From Bacteroidales bacterium (GTDB taxonomy: Bacteria > Bacteroidota > Bacteroidia > Bacteroidales > UBA4181), in assembly GCA_031287245.1 (NCBI GenBank), contig JAITTD010000065.1, positions 1-9,154 on the forward strand: DNA of 9,154 nucleotides, given 5' to 3'. Position numbers and translations under genes: made by a program. The notes under the pieces were generated by a model that ran no database searches, was not told where the DNA came from, and saw nothing but the letters and a program-made list of their open reading frames with translations. Below are positions 1 through 4,569 of this stretch, piece after piece. Positions within the stretch are counted from its first letter, which is position 1; the number at the start of each line of letters is the position of its first letter.

Positions 1-499
1 GCGGAAGCGTGGTTTTGTCCAGCGAAATGCTGCTTACGGCTACGGGAACCGCGGATACAGTTACCGTGCAGGTGGCGGTTTTGTCGCCCGCTTTGGCGGT
101 AATGGTGGCCGTACCGACAGCCACAGCCGTTACCGTGCCGTTGCTGACAGTGGCTTTGGTGTTGTCGCTGCTTGTCCATGTCACCGTTTTGTCAGTGGCG
201 TTGGAAGGCAAAACTGTTGCCGCCAGCGGTGCCGTAGCGCCCACTGCAAGCGGAAGCGTGGTTTTGTCCAGCGAAATGCTGCTTACGGCTACGGGAACCG
301 CGGATACAGTTACCGTGCAGGTGGCGGTTTTGTCGCCCGCTTTGGCGGTAATGGTGGCAGTGCCTGCAGCCACAGCCGTTACCGCGCCGTTGCTGACAGT
401 GGCTTTGGTGTCGTCACTGCTTGTCCACTTCACCGTCTTGTCGGCTGCATTGTCGGGCAAAACGGTTGCCTTCAACTCTGCCGTAGCGCCCACTACAAG
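1..499 (-). repeat. 249-bp tandem repeat within the Big_2 coding sequence
   Basis: The DNA repeats with a period of 249 bp (83 codons). Bases 1-109 and 250-358 appear identical by eye, after which the copies diverge (for example GTACCGACAG against TGCCTGCAGC) while keeping the protein pattern. A third, more diverged copy starts near 499. Long identical blocks in one gene suggest recent duplication or gene conversion, and they can change the repeat number by recombination. The array continues past the left edge. Confidence 0.85.
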
Positions 500-637
500 T
501 GGAAGCGTGGCTTTGTCCAAACTGATCCCGCTTACAGCAACTGGTGCGGAATCTTTGTCTTTCTTGCAACCGCCGAAAAATAACACGGCTGCCATTGCAA
601 TGACTGCTAAATTACTAACTTTACGAAACTTTTTCAT
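1..637 (-). CDS. Surface lipoprotein with Big_2 (bacterial Ig-like) repeats, C-terminus outside window
   Basis: The gene reads leftwards from an ATG at 637-635 and is still open at base 1, giving 212 codons. Residues 1-24 form a lipoprotein signal: a lysine/arginine-rich start (MKKFRK), a hydrophobic stretch at 10-21, and a lipobox LFFGGC with the acylated cysteine at 24, followed by the charged tether KKDKD. Two full Big_2 domains follow (about 33-115 and 116-198) and a third begins near 199. Each shows the family pattern ISLDK, a (V/A)VGAT turn, VLP.NA.DKTV.WTSSD..KATVSNG, and TATITAKAGDKTATCTVTVSAVP. The repeat length is 83 residues. Such domains serve as stalks or adhesive modules on the cell surface. 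The effector part, if any, is beyond the edge, so ligand and exact role are unknown. No consensus promoter or clear ribosome binding site was found upstream. Confidence 0.88.
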   Translation of the reverse strand, partial: MKKFRKVSNLAVIAMAAVLFFGGCKKDKDSAPVAVSGISLDKATLPLVVGATAELKATVLPDNAADKTVKWTSSDDTKATVSNGAVTAVAAGTATITAKAGDKTATCTVTVSAVPVAVSSISLDKTTLPLAVGATAPLAATVLPSNATDKTVTWTSSDNTKATVSNGTVTAVAVGTATITAKAGDKTATCTVTVSAVPVAVSSISLDKTTLP

Positions 638-695
638 ATTGAATTACATTTAAAAAATTAAAAAACTATTATTATTGATAAAAAAATTAAAAAAT

Positions 696-760
696 TCTGA
701 ACCTTGATTGTCTGAACTTGTCTGAACCTTGATTTTAATAAGATTTTCCTGATTATCAGG
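696..760. repeat. Direct repeat TCTGAACCTTGATT plus hairpin
   Basis: TCTGAACCTTGATT occurs at 696-709 and 721-734 (25-bp spacing), with a shorter version TCTGAACTTG between them at 711-720. It is followed by the hairpin CCTGA-TTA-TCAGG (748-760) flanked by ATTTT on both sides. From memory, similar TCTGAAC..TGATT...CAGGATT strings recur in intergenic DNA of many Bacteroidota, so this looks like a member of a dispersed repeat family. That family link is inference. Confidence 0.5.
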
Positions 761-826
761 ATTTTGTTGTTGTATTTTATAATCTTGACAATAATCTTGT
801 AAAAATCGTGGTTCAAGACCATTGAA

Positions 827-936
827 TTTCCGTTTAGACGCGCGTAAATTTTCGTTTATACGGAAATATTTTTCCGTATAGACGCACGTAAATTTCCGTA
901 TAGACAGAAATTTGCTTCCGTCTAAACAGAAATTCG
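827..936. repeat. Five tandem 22-bp units
   Basis: Units begin at 827, 849, 871, 893 and 915, each exactly 22 bp. The shared core is TTTCCGTnTAgACg with variants (unit 2 TTTTCGTTTATACG, unit 5 CTTCCGTCTAAACA). Units 1 and 3 are the closest pair, continuing with GC(G/A)CGTAAA. The period is not a multiple of three, so this is not a coding repeat. Twenty-two bases is about two helical turns, which would place each unit on the same face of the DNA, as in operator or iteron arrays. Confidence 0.7.
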
Positions 937-937
937 G

Positions 938-960
938 GCGCACACGCACATACGGTGCGC
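938..960. repeat. Hairpin GCGCAC/GTGCGC
   Basis: GCGCAC (938-943) is the exact reverse complement of GTGCGC (955-960), with an 11-base loop. It directly abuts the palindrome that begins at 961, so the two probably form one compound element. No coding role is seen. Confidence 0.45.
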
Positions 961-988
961 GTAGAGACGTGGCATGCCGCGTCTCTAC
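961..988. repeat. 28-bp palindrome (GTAGAGACG...CGTCTCTAC)
   Basis: The arms GTAGAGACG (961-969) and CGTCTCTAC (980-988) are perfect reverse complements, and the centre GGCATGCC is itself a palindrome. Only one base pair in the whole 28 bp is mismatched (T at 970 against G at 979). I recall very similar GTAGAGACG...CGTCTCTAC palindromes scattered through many bacterial genomes, so this is probably a copy of a small dispersed element. It could act as a cruciform, a protein site or a transcription end, but there is no T-run for an intrinsic terminator. Confidence 0.6.
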
Positions 989-1040
989 AGAATTTAACGC
1001 ATAAAGCGTTGATTTAGAGCGATTTTCTTGGGGGGGGGGT

Positions 1041-1170
1041 AAAAGTCAAAAATTTCGAGATAACGCACACAGCGGGGCTTAAAATGCGCAGGAAGGGCAT
1101 TTTAAGAGCGGGGTAAGAGACCGCTAAAAGCGCTGTGCAGGACATGATGTTCATTTTTTGACGTTTTTTT
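1041..1170 (+). ncRNA. Candidate structured RNA with nested stems and a T-run (strand uncertain)
   Basis: Four helices nest without crossing. The closing stem is GTCAAAAAT (1045-1053) with ATTTTTTGAC (1153-1162, one bulge). The next is CACAGCG (1068-1074) with CGCTGTG (1131-1137). Inside it sit two side-by-side hairpins: CTTAAAATGC (1078-1087) with GCATTTTAAG (1097-1106), and AGCGG (1107-1111) with CCGCT (1121-1125). The closing stem is followed within one base by seven T (1164-1170), as at an intrinsic terminator read on the plus strand. The heptamer AGCGGGG occurs at both 1071 and 1107. No consensus promoter was seen upstream. It matches no RNA family I can name. It could instead be a small inverted-repeat mobile element. 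The pairing is seen directly; expression is inference. Confidence 0.35.
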
Positions 1171-1360
1171 GATTAAAAATCAGAACGCAAAGTTGAAAAA
1201 AAGTTTTTACATATCCAAAAAAAAATACTTTTTAAATCCTTTCAAATCAGAAAAAATATCTTTCAAATCAGAAAGAACCGCGCTAAATCTTGTTTTACAG
1301 TGCTATCATTTTTTGTCTTTTTCTCGGGAAAAAACTTTTTCCATTGCACGCGCTTGGAAA

Positions 1361-1394
1361 TCTGAAAAAAAATCAAAAAAATCATGTATTTTTG
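1361..1394 (+). promoter_or_regulatory. Possible promoter for the nucleoid-associated protein gene
   Basis: TATTTTTG (1387-1394) matches the Bacteroides -7 element TAnnTTTG exactly. The best -33 candidate, TCTG (1361-1364), is imperfect and spaced 22 bp, one or two more than usual. The ATG at 1384 falls at the edge of the -7 element, so it is an unlikely start codon if this promoter is real. The region is AT-rich and a chance match is possible. Confidence 0.4.
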
Positions 1395-1413
1395 TGTTTT
1401 AAAATTATACATT

Positions 1414-2457
1414 GTGTTACATTCGGAAGGGGTTAGTATCAAATCGTTAGTTCTTCACAAGGTGGGGAACAAATCGCAGGAAGAGGACATAAAACTGTCT
1501 GCGGCGCCTGTTCAGGTCAATGAATATCTGCAAAGTTTGTTGTTGCAGTATTTTCTGTCATCGTTCAAGTCTGAAGAGTATTTCAACCTGACGCATGAGT
1601 CGGATTTGAGTTTGAACGAGGTGTATCGCTTCGTGTCGCAGATTTTTGACCAATCGGGCAGTTTTTATGAGCAGTCTGTCAATCTGGCGCGGCATCTGTA
1701 CGAGGAATCCACGCATCCGAAAATCAAGGGCGGCGAGTTCTACGTGGTTTATCTGCAAAATTGCATTGTTGACGGCGAAGAGGTGGATGCCATCGGCTTG
1801 TTTAAATCCGAATCGAAAGAAACTTTTTTGAAAGTGTATCCTACTACCGACAATTTTGAAATCGAGTCGGAAGACGGCATCAATATCAACAAGTTAGACA
1901 AGGGTTGCTTGATTTTCAACACGGAAAGGGAAAACGGCTATCTGGTGTCGGTGGTGGACAATGTGCGGGCAAGCGGCGAGGCGGCGTACTGGCGCGACAG
2001 TTTTCTGAACATTACCCAACGGCGCGACAATTTTCATCAGACAAAAGAATGTCTGGATATGTGCAAACAGTTTGTTACAGAGCGTTTGCCCGAAAATTTC
2101 AGTGTCAACAAGGTGGACCAGGCGGATATGCTCAACAAATCCATGCAGTTTTTCAAGGAAAACGACGCTTTTTCATTGGACAATTTCACCACGCAGGTGA
2201 TGCAGCAGCCCGAAGTGATAAAATCGTTCAAAGACTACAAGGAAGAGTACGAAGCCGACCGGGATGTCAGGATTGGCGAAGAGTTTGATATTTCCGATTC
2301 GGCAGTCAAAAAACAGGCGAAAGTGTATAAAAGTGTTATCAAATTGGATAAAAACTTTCACATTTACGTGCACGGCAACCGTCAGTTAATTGAAAAGGGA
2401 TATGACGACGACCGCGATATGCAGTTTTACAAAATTTACTATAACGCAGAGAGTTAA
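1414..2457 (+). CDS. Nucleoid-associated protein, NdpA/YejK (37-kDa) family
   Basis: This is a cytoplasmic, DNA-associated protein of the NdpA/YejK family, whose biochemical role is poorly defined. Family hallmarks, in order from this start: SLVLHKVGNK near the N-terminus (residues about 10-19), GGEFYVVYLQNC, DAIGLFKSESKETFLKV, INKLDKGCLIFNTERENGYLVSVVD, EAAYWRDSFL, and a C-terminal FHIYVHGNRQLIEKGYD. No membrane segment or signal peptide is seen. Length is 347 residues, normal for the family. The frame is open from an ATG at 1384, but that codon sits in a probable promoter and its first 16 residues look unlike family members. I therefore take GTG at 1414. A purine-rich GGAAGGGG (1425-1432) lies just downstream of it, five bases before an in-frame ATC, so the true start remains open. 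The gene stands alone: the next plus-strand gene has its own promoter. Confidence 0.88.
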   Translation: MLHSEGVSIKSLVLHKVGNKSQEEDIKLSAAPVQVNEYLQSLLLQYFLSSFKSEEYFNLTHESDLSLNEVYRFVSQIFDQSGSFYEQSVNLARHLYEESTHPKIKGGEFYVVYLQNCIVDGEEVDAIGLFKSESKETFLKVYPTTDNFEIESEDGININKLDKGCLIFNTERENGYLVSVVDNVRASGEAAYWRDSFLNITQRRDNFHQTKECLDMCKQFVTERLPENFSVNKVDQADMLNKSMQFFKENDAFSLDNFTTQVMQQPEVIKSFKDYKEEYEADRDVRIGEEFDISDSAVKKQAKVYKSVIKLDKNFHIYVHGNRQLIEKGYDDDRDMQFYKIYYNAES

Positions 2458-2497
2458 TCATTAAGGAGTTGTCAATAAATAAATGTATCAATTTGTG

Positions 2498-2673
2498 TAT
2501 CCCCTAATGGAGAATTGAGGTGATATTGATATGAATGTCCTACGGACAAGCGAACATTCCCCGTTAGGGGATATCAATAGAAAATAGGCATCCTCCAAAA
2601 CCTCGTAGAGGTTTCACAATATAATCGAGGCTTTTGTTTTTAAGACTACTAAGTTCAATCATTAAGATGATTG
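2498..2673. repeat. Cluster of hairpins in the 2458-2773 spacer
   Basis: Four inverted repeats are packed here. TATCCCCTAATGG (2498-2510) pairs with CCGTTAGGGGATA (2561-2573), 13 pairs with one G-T. Inside it lies TGTCC-TAC-GGACA (2536-2548), which competes with GAATGT (2533-2538) pairing to ACATTC (2554-2559). ATTGATAT (2525-2532) can also pair with ATATCAAT (2571-2578), which excludes the outer stem. AAACCTC-GTA-GAGGTTT (2598-2614) and CAATCAT-TAAG-ATGATTG (2656-2673) follow. None is a clean terminator with an adjacent T-run, although T-rich DNA follows the third at 2632-2640. The small TAC/GTA loops resemble short dispersed hairpins common in Bacteroidota spacers (recollection, not a search). 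Confidence 0.55.
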
Positions 2674-2711
2674 GGGATTATCATCATTAAGCCTGAATTT
2701 GCATGCTGAAA

Positions 2712-2743
2712 TTTGTGTACATATTAAAAAAAGAATATCTTTG
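2712..2743 (+). promoter_or_regulatory. Consensus Bacteroides-type promoter for the DoxX/reductase gene
   Basis: TTTG (2712-2715), a 20-bp spacer, and TATCTTTG (2736-2743) match the TTTG/TAnnTTTG consensus at every specified base with the usual spacing. Transcription should begin near 2750, some 24 bases before the ATG at 2774. This rules out the earlier in-frame ATG at 2699. Confidence 0.85.
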
Positions 2744-2773
2744 TGGGGTAAAAAAACAAGCAATTATCAAAAA

Positions 2774-4234
2774 ATGAAATGGATTCTTACTATTTTGCGT
2801 ATGGCTATCGGGTGGCATTTCCTGTATGAGGGAATTGTCAAAACAGTTGCCACCAATTGGAGCGCTGCCAACTATTTGAGCAACGCCCACGGTTTTCTTT
2901 CCGGCTTTTATCAATGGTTGGCGGCGTCACCGCTCCGGTTGGAAATCGTCGATTTTTTGAATGTCTATGGTTTGATTTTAATAGGATTAGCGCTGGTTAT
3001 CGGACTGCTGGACAAATGGGCTTCTATCTTCGGCGCCATATTGCTGCTGTTGTATTATTTCGCCTGTCCGCCCTTCGGCGTCGCTCTGTTGGCTGGCGAC
3101 GGAACGGCCTATATCGTCAATTCACTGTTGATTGAAACCATAGTTTTGCTTTTTCTGTTTTTTTACAAACAAAAAGGCTACGGATTGGAAAACCTGATTC
3201 GATACTGTGCAAAAAAGAAGCAGATCGTTGCTGAAAAGGAAGCCAATCCGCTTGCAGAGCCGACTTCCCGTCGCGAAGCGCTGAAAAATATCATAGGGCT
3301 TCCTGTTTTGGGCGTATTTGGCTGGGGCGCTTATCGAAGCAACCAACTTTACAGCATCGACGCCATGTCGAGCGCCACCATACAACTCTGGCAAACCGCT
3401 TTGAAGGATTTGAAAGGCGAATTGCCCCAAGGGAAAATCAAAGGCTGCGCCATCAGTCGCTTGGTTTTGGGTGGAAACCTGATTGGCGGATGGTCGCACG
3501 GAAGGGATTTGCGCTATACCGACCAGCTCTTCAAAGCCTACAATACGGAAAAGAAAATATTTGAAACGCTGATGCTTTGCGAACAGGCGGGCATCAATAC
3601 TATCAATATCGGATTCCCCACCATTGCCGTGATGGCGAAATACAAAAAACTGACCGGCAGCCATATCCATGTCATCACTCAAATCGGCATCAGCGACAAC
3701 AGTCCGGATATTTTCGACAATGTTGCCACCGCCATTGACAACGGAATCAGCATCATACAACTCAACGGCGAATGGACAGACAGATTAGTCAAGGAAGAAC
3801 GCCTTGACGTGGTTGCAAGACTGATGGAACGCATACGCAACGAGAATTGCATAGCAGGTTTGGGCGCCCACGACATCCATTCATTGATTGCCTGCGAGCA
3901 AAACGGCATCATTCCCGATTATTACATGAAAACCATGCACCACCACAATTATTGGTCGGTGCGGAATCACGACAACACTTTTCGGGACAATGTATTTTGT
4001 CTGCATCCCGAGCGCACCGTCGAATTTGTCAATCATACTAAAGTACCCGTCATGGGTTTCAAAGTGCTTGCTGCCGGCGCTATCTCACCGGAAGAAGGCT
4101 TCCTGTGGGCGTTTGAAAACGGAGCCGATTTTATCTGCGTTGGGATGTTCGATTTTCAGGTGGTGAACGACATTAATATCTGTTTGGACACACTCGGCAA
4201 ACTGAGCAACCGGCAACGGGAATGGTATGCCTGA
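2774..4234 (+). CDS. DoxX-like membrane domain fused to an aldo/keto-reductase-like barrel
   Basis: The 486-residue protein has two parts. Residues 1-135 are a DoxX-type membrane domain with about four helices (near 3-20, 64-80, 82-98, 113-131) and the family patterns GWHFLYEGIVK, FLSGFYQWLA, DFLNVYGLILIGLALVIGL and LLLYYFACPPFG. A charged linker follows, then the twin-arginine-like SRREALK (165-171) with a hydrophobic run (173-184). Residues from about 226 resemble an aldo/keto reductase TIM barrel: ISRLVLGGNLIGG, AGINTINIG, a strand near 299-305, IIQLNGE, GLGAHD, VPVMGFKVLAAGAI and GADFICVGMFDF. I could not place the usual Asp-Tyr-Lys-His catalytic set, and a histidine cluster (TMHHHNYW, 387-394) stands out, so activity and substrate are unknown. 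DoxX proteins are often linked to redox at the membrane. The start at 2774 is set by the promoter; the open frame extends 25 codons further upstream. Confidence 0.75.
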   Translation: MKWILTILRMAIGWHFLYEGIVKTVATNWSAANYLSNAHGFLSGFYQWLAASPLRLEIVDFLNVYGLILIGLALVIGLLDKWASIFGAILLLLYYFACPPFGVALLAGDGTAYIVNSLLIETIVLLFLFFYKQKGYGLENLIRYCAKKKQIVAEKEANPLAEPTSRREALKNIIGLPVLGVFGWGAYRSNQLYSIDAMSSATIQLWQTALKDLKGELPQGKIKGCAISRLVLGGNLIGGWSHGRDLRYTDQLFKAYNTEKKIFETLMLCEQAGINTINIGFPTIAVMAKYKKLTGSHIHVITQIGISDNSPDIFDNVATAIDNGISIIQLNGEWTDRLVKEERLDVVARLMERIRNENCIAGLGAHDIHSLIACEQNGIIPDYYMKTMHHHNYWSVRNHDNTFRDNVFCLHPERTVEFVNHTKVPVMGFKVLAAGAISPEEGFLWAFENGADFICVGMFDFQVVNDINICLDTLGKLSNRQREWYA

Positions 4235-4569
4235 ATAATTATTAATTATTAATTATTAATTGTTAATTGTTATACGTTGTTATACGTTGTTATACATTGT
4301 TATACGTTGTTATACGTTGTTTTATCCGTTTATCGCCATTAATCATTAATCATTAATCATAACCCCAAGTTTTATCCGTTTATCGTCATTAATGATTAAT
4401 CATTAAACATTACCCCAAGTACATTGTTATGCGTTGTTATACATTGTTTTATCCGTTTATCGTCATTAATCATTAATCATTAATCATTACCCAAGTACGT
4501 TGTTATGCGTTGTTATACATTGTTTTATCCGTTTATCGTCATTAATCATTAATCATTAATCATTAATCA
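4235..4569. repeat. Nested tandem repeat array between convergent genes
   Basis: Three repeat scales are visible. A 7-bp unit (AATTATT) runs from about 4236 to 4260. A 10-bp unit TATACGTTGT occurs five times at 4271-4320 (third copy TATACATTGT). A larger unit starts with TTTTATCCGTTTATCG at 4320, 4370, 4447 and 4523, so spacings are 50, 77 and 76 bp. It contains runs of CATTAAT (7-bp period), a TTACCCCAAGTAC-like block and further TTGTTAT(A/G)CGT repeats. The first copy lacks the last part and the fourth runs into the end of mgtE. No gene or clear terminator is present. Confidence 0.9.

Larger units (their letters stand above)
638..1360. other. Gene-free, repeat-rich intergenic stretch
   Basis: No convincing gene is present in these roughly 720 bases. 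The two longest open frames (650-949 minus and 1169-1402 plus) have low-complexity, family-less translations and are judged spurious. The stretch holds, in order: direct repeats and a hairpin (696-760), five 22-bp tandem units (827-936), a hairpin abutting a 28-bp palindrome (938-988), a small hairpin AACGC-ATAAA-GCGTT (996-1010), a G10 tract (1030-1039), a nested-stem element (1041-1170), and A-rich DNA with a 15-bp direct repeat (CTTTCAAATCAGAAA at 1239-1253 and 1260-1274). Confidence 0.7.

Noticed and set aside
650..949. Minus-strand open frame of 99 codons upstream of the lipoprotein gene
   Set aside because: The translation is N/K/F-rich without family likeness, it spans direct repeats, a hairpin and the 22-bp tandem units whose period is not a multiple of three, and no ribosome site or promoter was seen.
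1045..1162. Retron-type RNA (closing complementary arms around internal hairpins)
   Set aside because: The general shape recalls such RNAs, but no reverse transcriptase gene is nearby and no conserved branching guanosine context could be assigned.
1169..1402. Plus-strand open frame of 77 codons rich in K, S and F
   Set aside because: It lies in A-rich low-complexity DNA with a 15-bp direct repeat, overlaps the likely promoter of the next gene and has no recognisable domain.
2598..2640. Intrinsic terminator for the nucleoid-associated protein gene
   Set aside because: The AAACCTC/GAGGTTT hairpin is strong, but the T-rich stretch starts about 17 bases after the stem, too far for a standard intrinsic terminator.
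3122..3760. Minus-strand frame of 212 codons opposite the DoxX/reductase gene
   Set aside because: It is a shadow: the plus-strand frame has clear membrane helices and barrel motifs over the same bases, and this translation has none.
4320..4569. CRISPR array
   Set aside because: The array has a periodic unit, but the units are tandem with no unique spacers, the inner 7- and 10-bp repeats are simple slippage products, and no cas gene is near.
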